From Vulcanimicrobiota bacterium (GTDB lineage: Bacteria; Vulcanimicrobiota; Vulcanimicrobiia; Vulcanimicrobiales; Vulcanimicrobiaceae), in NCBI GenBank assembly GCA_027459645.1, contig DAIDHQ010000013.1:1-64000 (forward strand): DNA of 64,000 nt. The letters run 5' to 3'. The notes under the pieces are model-generated. The model was not told where the DNA came from. It worked only from the letters and a program-made list of their open reading frames with translations, and searched no databases. How positions within the stretch are numbered: position 1 is the stretch's first letter; each line of letters begins with the position of its first letter. A program made the position numbers and the translations under genes. This document shows, piece after piece, positions 16,173-24,556 of the stretch.

Positions 16173-17375
16173 TTATTCCGCTGCGAGTACGGCCGCGATA
16201 CCTTGACCGCCGCCGATGCACGCCGACGCGACGCCGTAGCCGCCGCCCAGATGGCGCAGATCGTTCAATACCGTCACGGCCAGCCGCGCGCCCGATGCGC
16301 CGAGCGGATGCCCGAGCGAGATCGCGCCACCGTGCGGATTCAAACGAACGCCGTTGCTGCCCATGTCTTTCATGCACGCGAGCACCTGCGGCGCGAACGC
16401 TTCGTTGATCTCCATCACGGCGAGATCGCTTTCGCGCAGACCCGCCTTCTGCATCGCCTTGGGAATGGCGACGGCAGGTCCGATGCCCATGATCTGCGGA
16501 TCGACGCCCACGACGCTTCCGGAGATCAGGCGCCCGATCCACTTCAGGCCGTCGGCGCGCGCTTGTTTCACGGTGGTGAGCACGACCGCAGCAGCGCCGT
16601 CGGTGATGCCGCTGGCATTACCGGGCGTCACCACGCCGTCTTTGACGAAGCGGGCCGGAAGTTTGCCGAGTTTCTCCATCGACAGCCCGGCGCGCGGGCC
16701 TTCGTCCTTGTCGACCACGGTTTGCGTGCCTTTCGGGCCGGGCACCGTGACGGGCGCGATCTCCTCGGCAAAATAGCCGCTGGTCTGCGATTCGACCGCG
16801 TTGTTTTGACTGGCGAGCGCGAACTCGTCGCAGGCTTCGCGCGAGATACCGTACTTCTTGGCGAGGTTCTCTGCAGTCACGGCCATCGGCGTGTTGCAGT
16901 ACGAATCGGTGAGCGCGGTCCAGAGCGAGTCTTCGAACTGCGTGTTCGCGCCCAGGTGAAAGCCCTTGCGGGCGCCACGGACGACGTGCGGAGCCTGGCT
17001 CATGTTCTCGCTGCCGCCGGCCAGAGCGTAGGTCGATTCGCCGAGCCGCAGCGACTGCGCCGCAGTCAGAATGGCTTGCAGACCGGAGCCGCACAAGCGG
17101 TTGAGGGTCAAGGCGGGAACGCCGATCGGCAGACCGGCGCGCAGGCCGATGTGGCGGGCAAGGTAGATGGCATCGGCACTGGTCTGTATGACGTTGCCGA
17201 ACACCACGTCGTCGATCTTTTCTTTGGGGACGCCGCTACGGGCAATGGCCGCCTCGGCGGCGGCGACGCCAAGGTCGGTCGCGGTCAGATCCGCGAGCGC
17301 CCCGCTGAAGTTGCCGAACGGCGTGCGGGCGCCGGCGAGAATGACGACGTCATTATCGTTGGGTGTACTGGTCAT
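16173..17375 (-). CDS. Acetyl-CoA acetyltransferase (thiolase)
   Basis: A 400-residue thiolase that condenses or cleaves acyl-CoA. The acyl-enzyme cysteine is in LNRLCGSGLQAI, the base region in NPHGGAISLGHPLGASG, and the second cysteine in GVASACIGGGQG, so the catalytic set is complete. I start at the ATG at 17375; the in-frame extension upstream is arginine-rich and unlike the family. Together with the hydroxyacyl-CoA dehydrogenase and enoyl-CoA hydratase 3 kb away it makes an acetoacetyl-CoA/butyryl-CoA or polyhydroxyalkanoate precursor route possible. Confidence 0.93.
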   Translation of the reverse strand: MTSTPNDNDVVILAGARTPFGNFSGALADLTATDLGVAAAEAAIARSGVPKEKIDDVVFGNVIQTSADAIYLARHIGLRAGLPIGVPALTLNRLCGSGLQAILTAAQSLRLGESTYALAGGSENMSQAPHVVRGARKGFHLGANTQFEDSLWTALTDSYCNTPMAVTAENLAKKYGISREACDEFALASQNNAVESQTSGYFAEEIAPVTVPGPKGTQTVVDKDEGPRAGLSMEKLGKLPARFVKDGVVTPGNASGITDGAAAVVLTTVKQARADGLKWIGRLISGSVVGVDPQIMGIGPAVAIPKAMQKAGLRESDLAVMEINEAFAPQVLACMKDMGSNGVRLNPHGGAISLGHPLGASGARLAVTVLNDLRHLGGGYGVASACIGGGQGIAAVLAAE

Positions 17376-17455
17376 AGGGGCTCTAGTATTCCGCGCCCCC
17401 GGCCCCCGCTCCGTCCAAAGGAAGCCCCGCCGACCATCCATAATCAACGCGGGTC

Positions 17456-18403
17456 ATGCCAATAAATCGCCCTGCCGCCATCACGCTCGATGCCCGGTCG
17501 CTCCCGGCTGCGAGCAAGACCGAACAGATTCTCGAAAACTTCGACAAGCTTCAGGTGGGCGGGGCCCTCGAAATCAACGAGGAGAGCGATCCGCGCGCGC
17601 TTCGCAACGAGATGACGCAGCTGCGTCCAGGCAAGTTTTCGTGGGACGCGCGCAATCTGGGCGGCAGCCGCTGGACGATCCGCCTGGAACGCATCGACGA
17701 ACACGCCGACGGCGAAATCTTCTTGCAACACGTCTCGCAATTCACGCAGGCGAAGGCGACGACGGTCAAAGAGCTCGGCGCCCAGATGAGCGAGCGCAGC
17801 TATAAATCCGGCGACACGATCTTCGACGAAGGCGAACAGTGGCCGTATCTTGGCATCGTCAAGAGCGGCAAGGTGATTTACACGCTGCTCTCGCCCGACG
17901 GCAAGACGCACACGATCGGCGAACGCCTCACGCACGACACGCTCAACGAAAGCGGCGTCTTCGACGGCGGCGGCGCAACCACGCGCGCCGAGGCCCTCAC
18001 CGATGCAACGATCGTTACGCTTCCGAGTGAAGCGGTGATGCACGCGATTCGCAACGATGCCGAACTCGCGCTCGGATTTCTAATCGCAAGCTCCCAGGCG
18101 CGCCGCCGGTCGATCGACACGATCGCCGATCTCGCGTTCGCGCACGTCCTGCAGCGCGTTGCGAAGTTCTTGTTGGGCTATGCGCGCACGTCCGTCGGCA
18201 TGACGCGCGGCCTGCCCGGCGTCGAAAATCTCTCGCAAGCGCAGATCGCCGCGGCCGCGGGTACCGTCCGCGATATGGCCGCTCGCGCGTTGCTGCGCTT
18301 GAAGAATGCCAATGCGGTCGAACTCGATCGCGGGCGCGTCAAGGCGATCGATCGCGCGCGCCTCGAAGCGTTCGCGCACAACGTTCAAGCGCCGCCGGTT
18401 TAG
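17456..18403 (+). CDS. DUF2249-Crp/Fnr fusion regulator
   Basis: A 315-residue cytoplasmic regulator with an unusual layout. Residues 10-80 form a DUF2249 domain (LDARSLP, KTEQILENFDKLQVGGALEI, GGSRWTIRLERI). Residues 95-220 form a cyclic-nucleotide-binding-type beta barrel (DTIFDEGEQWPYLGIVKSGK). Residues 235-310 form a Crp-type winged helix (LSQAQIAAAAGTVRDMAARALLRLK). No cysteine cluster of Fnr type is visible. DUF2249 is often found with hemerythrin or Nar-type redox genes, so a redox- or NO-responsive factor is plausible but inferred. Confidence 0.82.
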   Translation: MPINRPAAITLDARSLPAASKTEQILENFDKLQVGGALEINEESDPRALRNEMTQLRPGKFSWDARNLGGSRWTIRLERIDEHADGEIFLQHVSQFTQAKATTVKELGAQMSERSYKSGDTIFDEGEQWPYLGIVKSGKVIYTLLSPDGKTHTIGERLTHDTLNESGVFDGGGATTRAEALTDATIVTLPSEAVMHAIRNDAELALGFLIASSQARRRSIDTIADLAFAHVLQRVAKFLLGYARTSVGMTRGLPGVENLSQAQIAAAAGTVRDMAARALLRLKNANAVELDRGRVKAIDRARLEAFAHNVQAPPV

Positions 18404-18446
18404 AACCGGGCTAAACGGCTCGCTCGACGACGCAGAGGAGTTGTTG

Positions 18447-18470
18447 ATGCGCTTCCGGCCCGATTCGTGA
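18447..18470 (+). CDS. Seven-codon minicistron upstream of hutD
   Basis: A strong GAGGAG (18435-18440) stands six bases before an ATG that encodes MRFRPDS and stops at TGA 18468-18470. That TGA overlaps the GTG start of hutD (GTGA). The only good ribosome binding site therefore serves this minicistron, and hutD would be translated by coupling. Whether the peptide itself matters is unknown. Confidence 0.45.
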   Translation: MRFRPDS

Positions 18471-19015
18471 TCGAAAAACTTTCGGCCGCCCACTATCGGC
18501 GCCAGCGCTGGAAAAACGACGGCGGCGAAACGCTCGAAATCGCGGCGGACGCTGAAGCGACGCCGCCGGCGTGGCGCATCTCCGTCGCGACGATCGAACG
18601 CAGCGGCGCTTTTTCGGATTTCAGCGGCTACGATCGCACGATCGTCGCGCTCGACGGCGGAGCCGTCGCGCTTTCGGTGGACGGCATCGCGGTCGCACTC
18701 GAGCGGCACGAACCGTTCGCGTTTCGCGGAGAATCAAAAGTCGAGGCGACGCTGGATGGACCGCCGGCGCGCGATTTAAACGTCATGACGCGGCGCGTGA
18801 GCTTCTCGCACGACGTAGAGATCGTCTCGATACCGACGGTCTTTTTGCTGGACGACGACGAACTGGTCTTCGTCTATGTCCTTGAAGGCCGCGCCACCGT
18901 CGGCAACGTGACATGTGAAGCCGGAGAGACGCTCTATTTAGACGGCGAGGAACGCATCGACGTGCGCCCGGATGCGGATGCCGCCTTGTGCGTCACGCGC
19001 ATCACGCCGCGATAA
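18467..19015 (+). CDS. hutD: HutD/Ves family cupin-like protein
   Basis: A 182-residue bicupin-like protein of the HutD/Ves family. The hallmark YRRQRWKNDGGETLEI near the N-terminus and RISVATIERSGAFSDFSGYDR match the family; mid-protein DLNVMTRR is also typical. HutD is linked to regulation of histidine utilisation, but no hut genes are nearby. The GTG start at 18467 lacks its own ribosome binding site and overlaps a seven-codon minicistron, which suggests coupled translation. Confidence 0.85.
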   Translation: MIEKLSAAHYRRQRWKNDGGETLEIAADAEATPPAWRISVATIERSGAFSDFSGYDRTIVALDGGAVALSVDGIAVALERHEPFAFRGESKVEATLDGPPARDLNVMTRRVSFSHDVEIVSIPTVFLLDDDELVFVYVLEGRATVGNVTCEAGETLYLDGEERIDVRPDADAALCVTRITPR

Positions 19016-19018
19016 GCG

Positions 19019-19432
19019 CTAGTGCACGACGTACACGTCGGCAGTCTGGCCGGGAACGACCAGCGCGCTGCTGACGTGTTTGCCGATGCAGCGCTCGCCC
19101 TTCGACGAGATCTCCATGCGCAAGCGTCCGACGACGCCGTGATAGAGCTTGGAGATCTCACAAGCGGTGCGTACGCCGTTCGCGTTCGCGACGACGAGAT
19201 AGCGCCCGGGGGTGAGTGAAATGTCCGCAAAAAAGCCGCGGTCGTTCGCTACCAGCGTCGCAATCGGATTCACGACGGTTTGTAGCGGCAGGTGATAGAT
19301 TTCGACCTGCGCTCCGCGCAACGGTTTGCCGTTGTCGAGATCGACGACGGTACCGGCGAGGCCGGTCGGTTGAGCCGCCGCGACGGGCGCGGCGGCCGCA
19401 AGAGCCAGGAGGATTAGAGCGAGCGCTTTCAC
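19019..19432 (-). CDS. Exported carboxypeptidase-regulatory-like domain protein
   Basis: A 137-residue exported protein. A signal peptide (LALILLALAAAAPVAAAQ) precedes a single Ig-like fold with the motif GTVVDLDNGKPLRGAQVEIY and LTPGRYLVVANANG, typical of CarboxypepD_reg domains. Such domains occur alone or at the N-terminus of TonB-dependent receptors. Two cysteines (TACEI and ERCIG) may pair. It ends three bases from the convergent hutD stop. Confidence 0.75.
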   Translation of the reverse strand: MKALALILLALAAAAPVAAAQPTGLAGTVVDLDNGKPLRGAQVEIYHLPLQTVVNPIATLVANDRGFFADISLTPGRYLVVANANGVRTACEISKLYHGVVGRLRMEISSKGERCIGKHVSSALVVPGQTADVYVVH

Positions 19433-19469
19433 TTTTGGATTGTCCCGCCGATGAGGCGCCCGCTAAACG

Positions 19470-20024
19470 TCAGGCTTCGATCGACTCCAGCGCAGCCGTC
19501 TCATCGACGGTCTGCAAGTCGAAGGCCGCCCGCTTGCTCTTGGCGGCGGCATCGGCCAAGGGCTGGGCAGCCGCAGCCTTCCGGGGCGCACCGCTGAGCG
19601 CTTCGCGGCCCTTCTGCACGCTGCCGAGCGCTGCCGAGAGACGTCCTTCCATCTCGGCCAGCACCTGCGCGGCGTACTGATCGGCGCCCTCGCGAATCTT
19701 GCGGGCGCGCTCCTCGGCTTCGCGCAGCACCATTTCGGCCGTCGTGCGAGCGCGCTGCACGATTTCGTTCTGGTCGACGAGTTCTTCGTGCGTGCTCGAG
19801 GCCTGCTGCACGATGGCTTCGGCCTTTTCCTGAGCGGCGCGAATCACCCGATCGTGATCGCGGGCGATGACTTTTGCGCGTCCGACTTCCTCGGGAAGCG
19901 ACGCGCGGATCTTCTCGACGAACTCGACCACGCGCTCTTCGGAAACGATCCGAAATCCGGCGGGCAGCCACGTGCTGTCGTGCACGTACTCTTCGAGTTT
20001 ATCCAACACGCGATAGACCGACAT
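19470..20024 (-). CDS. Coiled-coil protein downstream of coaD
   Basis: A 184-residue protein that is almost entirely charged heptad-like helix (EKAEAIVQQASSTHEELVDQ, REAEERARKIREGADQYA) after a short MSVYRVLDKLEEYVHDS head. It is annotated in related genomes only as an ATPase-like or DivIVA-like coiled-coil protein, and I see no nucleotide-binding motif. The ATG at 20024 has a strong GGAGG just upstream. It is the last gene of the HAD-rsmD-coaD operon, 14 bases after the coaD stop, a placement that suggests a cell-envelope or division accessory role. Confidence 0.7.
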   Translation of the reverse strand: MSVYRVLDKLEEYVHDSTWLPAGFRIVSEERVVEFVEKIRASLPEEVGRAKVIARDHDRVIRAAQEKAEAIVQQASSTHEELVDQNEIVQRARTTAEMVLREAEERARKIREGADQYAAQVLAEMEGRLSAALGSVQKGREALSGAPRKAAAAQPLADAAAKSKRAAFDLQTVDETAALESIEA

Positions 20025-20038
20025 ACGAACGACCTCCG

Positions 20039-20551
20039 TTAACGTTTCAGAGCTGAGCGTTTGCGCGACATGACGTCGAGCACGACGGACGGCACGAATG
20101 CCGATACGTCCCCGCCCAAGAAGAAGACTTCCTTCACCAAACTCGAGCTGACGAACGAATATTTTGCGTCGCTCATCAGGAACATGGTGTCGACGTTCGA
20201 CAGCGACCTGTTCATAAGTGCTGTGGACATCTCGCTTTCGAAGTCGGAGACGACGCGAAGACCCTTCACGATCACGTCGGCTTCTTGCGCCCGCACGTAG
20301 TCCGCGAGCAAGCCGCGGAAGTGCTCCACGCGCACGTTGGGAACGTGCGTGAGGCATTCTTTGAGCATCTTCTCCCGATCTTCGAGCGTGAACATCGGAT
20401 TGCGCTTCTGGGGATTGACGACGATAGCGACGATCAATTCGTTGAAGGCGCCGGCGGCACGTTCGATGACGTCGAGGTGACCGTTCGTGAGGGGATCGAA
20501 CGATCCGGGATAGATAGCCCGCGTCGCGCGCGGTAGGCGACCGTTTGTCAT
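20039..20551 (-). CDS. coaD: Phosphopantetheine adenylyltransferase
   Basis: CoaD transfers AMP to 4'-phosphopantetheine, the penultimate step of coenzyme A synthesis. The 170-residue product has the nucleotidyltransferase signature YPGSFDPLTNGHLDVI, the KGLRVVSDFE loop and the SSSLVKEVFFLGGDVS segment. I start at the ATG at 20551; the TTG at 20572 would add residues encoded by a dispersed repeat. The chosen ATG itself lies in the repeat end (GGATGAC). It sits between rsmD and the coiled-coil gene in a leftward operon. Confidence 0.94.
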   Translation of the reverse strand: MTNGRLPRATRAIYPGSFDPLTNGHLDVIERAAGAFNELIVAIVVNPQKRNPMFTLEDREKMLKECLTHVPNVRVEHFRGLLADYVRAQEADVIVKGLRVVSDFESEMSTALMNRSLSNVDTMFLMSDAKYSFVSSSLVKEVFFLGGDVSAFVPSVVLDVMSRKRSALKR

Positions 20552-20571
20552 CCCGAGCTTGTCGAAGGACA
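20547..20571. repeat. REP-like repeat, short copy at the rsmD-coaD junction
   Basis: A 25-base copy reading GTCATCCCGAGCTTGTCGAA on the plus strand. It fills the gap between the rsmD stop and the coaD reading frame, and its GGATGAC end provides the coaD start codon. It is the same subtype as the copy at 48456-48481. Confidence 0.7.
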
Positions 20572-20572
20572 A

Positions 20573-21124
20573 TCAGCCGTCCGCGCGTGCAAAAAATGCA
20601 AGGGCGACATCGCCGTACACTTCTTCGCGCGTGGACCGATACCCCGGTATGTCGGGAAGAATTCGTTTCGCCGCGTGCTCGTAGATCACGACGGCGTCCG
20701 GCGCGAGCAGCGATCGTTCGAGGAGCAAGCGGAAGACTTGCAGCGGGACCTCGTTGGCATACGGCGGGTCCATGTACACGATGTCGAACGGGCCTTCGAC
20801 GCGGTAGAGCGCGCGCTCGACCGGCGCCCCTACCACCGTCAGGCGATCGTCGACGCCGAGCTGCGCTGCGGCTTCTTCGATCTGTTGCGCCGTTTCACGG
20901 TGTGCTTCCACGGAGACCACGCGAGCTGCACCGCGCGACGCGGCTTCGAATCCGATCGCGCCGGTACCGGCGTAGAGATCCAGCACGGCCGCGCCCTCGA
21001 TGCGATGCATCAAGATCGAAAACAGCGACTCTTTTACGCGACCGGGCGTGGGCCGCACGGTCATTCCCTTCGGCGACTTCAACTTTCGGCTCCCGAGCGA
21101 ACCGCCCGTAATCTTCGGGCTCAT
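20573..21124 (-). CDS. rsmD: 16S rRNA (guanine(966)-N(2))-methyltransferase
   Basis: RsmD methylates G966 of 16S rRNA in the 30S particle. The 183-residue protein has the SAM-binding LDLYAGTGAIGFEAASRG (48-65), the catalytic DPPY (IVYMDPPYANE) and the N-terminal RPTPGRVKESLF that contacts RNA. It overlaps the HAD gene by ATGA and is followed by coaD, the usual rsmD-coaD pairing in bacteria. Confidence 0.94.
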   Translation of the reverse strand: MSPKITGGSLGSRKLKSPKGMTVRPTPGRVKESLFSILMHRIEGAAVLDLYAGTGAIGFEAASRGAARVVSVEAHRETAQQIEEAAAQLGVDDRLTVVGAPVERALYRVEGPFDIVYMDPPYANEVPLQVFRLLLERSLLAPDAVVIYEHAAKRILPDIPGYRSTREEVYGDVALAFFARADG

Positions 21125-21816
21125 CGCAGCGCGACCGCGCCGATGAGAACCGGCAGTTCGCGCAGCGATCGAATGATGTGCGAGGGGGCCGGAAGATCGG
21201 GCGGATACGTTTTTCCCTCGTTATCGAGCCACACGGCCTGAAATCCCGCCGACAAGGCGCCCACGACGTCCGCGCGAGGATCGTCGCCCACGTAGAAACA
21301 CGATTGCGGCTGCATCTCCAGACCCTCGGCAAGGGCCAGGAACGCGCGCGGATCGGGCTTTTGCACGCCGAGGTCGCCGCTGGCAAGCACCTTGCCGGTA
21401 AAGCCGGCTCGGCGCGCTTTGAGCTCTTGCAGCGGGCTCCAGCCGTTGCTGAGCACGCCGAGCGTCACGCCGCCGGCTGCCAGGACGTCGATCATCGGCT
21501 TCGCCTCGGGATCGGGCACGACGAAGGTCTCGCCCATGGCGAGCGCCATGCGCTTAAAACCCTCGACATAGTCCTCGTGCGGCCGCACCCCGCGCTCGCG
21601 CACGAAGCGGTTCACCGCCTCCTCAATGGTGCACGCCCCGCCGCGTTGATACGCGAGCAGGGCGTCGATGTTGTTCGATTCTTCGGCCAGCGTGCCGAGC
21701 GCTTTCCCGCCCGATTCGATCACGCGCTCGAGCAGGTGCAGGAAGGCAACCCGCTCGAGCTTGTTGTCGATCGCGAGGGTGTGGTCGATGTCAAAGCCGA
21801 CGGCGACGCTGGACAT
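21121..21816 (-). CDS. HAD-superfamily hydrolase
   Basis: A 231-residue HAD phosphatase. Motif I is FDIDHTLAIDN, motif II VLSNGW, motif III GVQKPDPRAF and motif IV VGDDPRADVVGA. A helical cap lies between motifs I and II. The substrate is unknown; the order of motifs fits the phosphoglycolate-phosphatase-like group. First gene of the HAD-rsmD-coaD-coiled-coil operon. Confidence 0.85.
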   Translation of the reverse strand: MSSVAVGFDIDHTLAIDNKLERVAFLHLLERVIESGGKALGTLAEESNNIDALLAYQRGGACTIEEAVNRFVRERGVRPHEDYVEGFKRMALAMGETFVVPDPEAKPMIDVLAAGGVTLGVLSNGWSPLQELKARRAGFTGKVLASGDLGVQKPDPRAFLALAEGLEMQPQSCFYVGDDPRADVVGALSAGFQAVWLDNEGKTYPPDLPAPSHIIRSLRELPVLIGAVALR

Positions 21817-21822
21817 GCACCG

Positions 21823-24486
21823 CTACTTCGGAGCCGGCCCCGTGACCACCCGGACGAAGTCGGTCGGACGAACGTACTTCGCGAAGGCGGCTTGGACTTG
21901 AGCGGCCGAGGTCCCGAGGTAGTGTTGCGCGTCGATCTGGTACTGATCGAGCGGCAGCCCCACGCCGGCGTAGGACAAGAACAGCGCCGCCACACCACCG
22001 TAGCTCGACTGCTGGATCGGCACGTCGCCGAGCAGCATGGCCTTCGAGCGATCGAGGGCGTTTTGCGAGAGCGGGACCGTTTGCAGGCGCTGCAGATCGC
22101 CGACCACGGCGTTCTGCGCCGGCACGATGTTCTGCGGATCGCAGGCGTAGGTCACCGTGAACGTCGAGCGCGACTTGCCGACGTTGAAGCGGCTGCCGAC
22201 CGCATACGCATATCCGTGCACTTCGCGCAGATCGTGGTAGAGGATCGACGAGTAAAACCCGCCGCTGAGCGCCGCGTTGGCGAGTTGCAGCGCGGCCCAA
22301 TCCGGATCCGAACGGCGCAGCGAGTTCAACTCGACGAGTTGCACGCTCGACTGCACGCGGCCGGTTGCGGGAACGTCGATGGCGCCAGGCTTATTCGCGC
22401 TGACCGCGGGCGGATAGACGTCGGGCGTCGGTCCGACGTTCTGCCACGAACCGAAGTACTTCGCAACGACGGCTTGCGCTTGCGCGGGCGTCACGTCGCC
22501 GATCACGACGATCGTCGTGAGGTCCGGGCGATAGGCCTTTGCATAGAACGACTTGACGTCGGCAAGCGTGATGCTGCTCACCGTCTTGACGTTCGCGAAG
22601 TTTTGGTACGGGTCTCCGGCGGGGTAGAGCGCCTTGTTGAGCGCGATCTCGGTCAGATAATCGGGAGAATTCACCGTTCCCGCCATCGCGCCGACCTGCT
22701 GCCGGCTGACGATCGCGAAATCGCTTGCATTAAATGCCGGATGTAACTCGTCGTCCGCGAGCAGTTGCATGCCGCGGTCGAAGTTTTTCGAGAGCACCTG
22801 CAGGCTGAAGTCCGCTCCCGCATTGACCGTCGCAGCGATCTTATCGAGCTGCGCTTGATACGCGATGCGGCTGTAGGTGGTCGTGCCGTACGGGAACAGC
22901 GCGCTCGTGAGATCGTTGATGCCGCGTAGATTCGCCGGTTCTTCAACGAACGGATTGAGCAGGATGCGTCCGCTGACTTCGACGGTCTTGCTGATCTTCT
23001 CGGGTTGAACGATCAGGTGCAAACCGTTAGGCAGCGTCGTTTCCGTCGGTGCGAGCGTCTTCGCGGGAACCTTCAGATTCTTCAGAATGTTCTGCGCGAA
23101 CGCCGGCAGCGGTTCGTGGTGCTTGGGCGGCACCATGTTGTTCTCTTTGGCCTGCGGTCCGCCGCCCATGTTGACCTTGCCGTTGTTCTTCGGCACGGCA
23201 TATGCGGCGACGACGTTCGAGTTGTTGACGTACTTGCGCAGCACGCGATTGACGTCGGCCGTGGTGACGTGCTCGTAGGCTTGCACCATGTCGTCGGGTG
23301 ACGAGAGATGCTGCACCGCGACCGCCTGGCTCCACTGGAACGCAAGATTTTCGATCGAGTTTGCGTTGAATTGCAGCTGCGCGATCTCACGCTGCTTCGC
23401 CGCTTCCACGAGATCGGCGGGAACGCCCGTCTTGCGATAGCCGTCGATGACCGTTCGAATCTCGCGATCGATCGTTTGCGGCTTCACCGACACCGGCACG
23501 ACGCCGATCGCCAAGCCGAGCGCCGTCTTCTGGAACGACTGCATTTGGAAGCCGGTCTGCAACGCCTTGCCTTCCGCAGCAAGGGCGAAGAGGTTGCCGC
23601 GCGGGCTGCTCAACACGTCGCTGAGAATCTGCGCCGCCGCGTAGTCGTGGCTGAAATAACCCGGCATGCGATAGCCGAGGAAGATCAGCGTGAACGGCAG
23701 ATCCGACGTGTCGTGATAGACCTTGCCGGTAATGGGCTTGAGCACGACCTTCGGCTGCGCCGGCAGCTTCGCGGGCTTCCAATTGCCGAAGAGCTGCTTC
23801 ACCTTCGCAACCGTGGCCGGTCCGTCGACGTCGCCCACGATCACGTAGACGGCGTTGTTCGGATGGTACCAGGTGCCGTAAAACTTGCGCAGCAGCGGCG
23901 TGTTGACCTTATGCGCGAAATCGTAGACGGTACCTAGACCGTTTTTCGCATAGGGCGTGCCTGCGAGCATGCGATCCGAGACCTTCTTGAAGAGGCGCGT
24001 GATCGCGTTACTGTTATCCTGCGTCACTTCTTGGGTGATCGCGCCGCGCTCTTGCGCCCACTGGTCGGGAGCCAAGCTCAATCCCGTCGCGCGCGAGCGC
24101 TCCAGGTTTAGCGCCACGTCCAGATACTGCGAGGGCATCGTGAAGTAGTATTGCGTGACCGCATCCTGCGTGTCGGCGTCGAAATCACCGCCGGTCAGGC
24201 TGAGCGAATCCATCAATTGCGACGACGAGACCGTCGCACTGCCGCGGAACATCATGTGCTCCAGGGCATGGGCTTCGCCGGCGACCGTCTGCTGGTCGGA
24301 TCCGGCTTCGTAGTTCAACATCGCGGTGACGACCGGGGCGAGCGGATCGTGCACGACGACCACGCGCAATCCATTTGAAAGCGTCGCACGCGTGACGCTG
24401 ATCGACGAAGGTGCCGCAGCGCTGGCCGTAGCCACGGTTGCGGCAATAGAAAGCAGCACTGCTACTAACAGGCGAAAATGACGCAT
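21823..24486 (-). CDS. Exported two-domain M16 (pitrilysin-type) zinc peptidase
   Basis: An 887-residue peptidase with signal peptide (LLVAVLLSIAATVATASAA). The N-terminal M16 domain has the inverted zinc motif HALEH and the distal glutamate region ERGAITQEVTQ. A central linker leads to a second M16-like half that lacks the zinc motif and should be the inactive partner. The layout (active half then inactive half in one chain) is normal for bacterial M16B-type fusions. An AGGAG lies six bases before the ATG. It probably degrades oligopeptides in the periplasm. Confidence 0.9.
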   Translation of the reverse strand: MRHFRLLVAVLLSIAATVATASAAAPSSISVTRATLSNGLRVVVVHDPLAPVVTAMLNYEAGSDQQTVAGEAHALEHMMFRGSATVSSSQLMDSLSLTGGDFDADTQDAVTQYYFTMPSQYLDVALNLERSRATGLSLAPDQWAQERGAITQEVTQDNSNAITRLFKKVSDRMLAGTPYAKNGLGTVYDFAHKVNTPLLRKFYGTWYHPNNAVYVIVGDVDGPATVAKVKQLFGNWKPAKLPAQPKVVLKPITGKVYHDTSDLPFTLIFLGYRMPGYFSHDYAAAQILSDVLSSPRGNLFALAAEGKALQTGFQMQSFQKTALGLAIGVVPVSVKPQTIDREIRTVIDGYRKTGVPADLVEAAKQREIAQLQFNANSIENLAFQWSQAVAVQHLSSPDDMVQAYEHVTTADVNRVLRKYVNNSNVVAAYAVPKNNGKVNMGGGPQAKENNMVPPKHHEPLPAFAQNILKNLKVPAKTLAPTETTLPNGLHLIVQPEKISKTVEVSGRILLNPFVEEPANLRGINDLTSALFPYGTTTYSRIAYQAQLDKIAATVNAGADFSLQVLSKNFDRGMQLLADDELHPAFNASDFAIVSRQQVGAMAGTVNSPDYLTEIALNKALYPAGDPYQNFANVKTVSSITLADVKSFYAKAYRPDLTTIVVIGDVTPAQAQAVVAKYFGSWQNVGPTPDVYPPAVSANKPGAIDVPATGRVQSSVQLVELNSLRRSDPDWAALQLANAALSGGFYSSILYHDLREVHGYAYAVGSRFNVGKSRSTFTVTYACDPQNIVPAQNAVVGDLQRLQTVPLSQNALDRSKAMLLGDVPIQQSSYGGVAALFLSYAGVGLPLDQYQIDAQHYLGTSAAQVQAAFAKYVRPTDFVRVVTGPAPK

Positions 24487-24556
24487 TTACTACTCCTGAC
24501 GAGGGATGTGAGCAGTTTTGGCGCCGGACGCCGGAGCCCTCTCGTTTGAAGCGCTT

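Noticed and set aside
15654-17465. 603-codon open frame on the plus strand opposite tlpA and the thiolase
   Set aside because: Antisense shadow of two well-supported genes in high-GC sequence; the translation is arginine/histidine-rich with no motif.
21178-22746. 522-codon plus-strand frame opposite the HAD gene and the M16 peptidase
   Set aside because: Shadow frame; it crosses gene boundaries and shows no domain.
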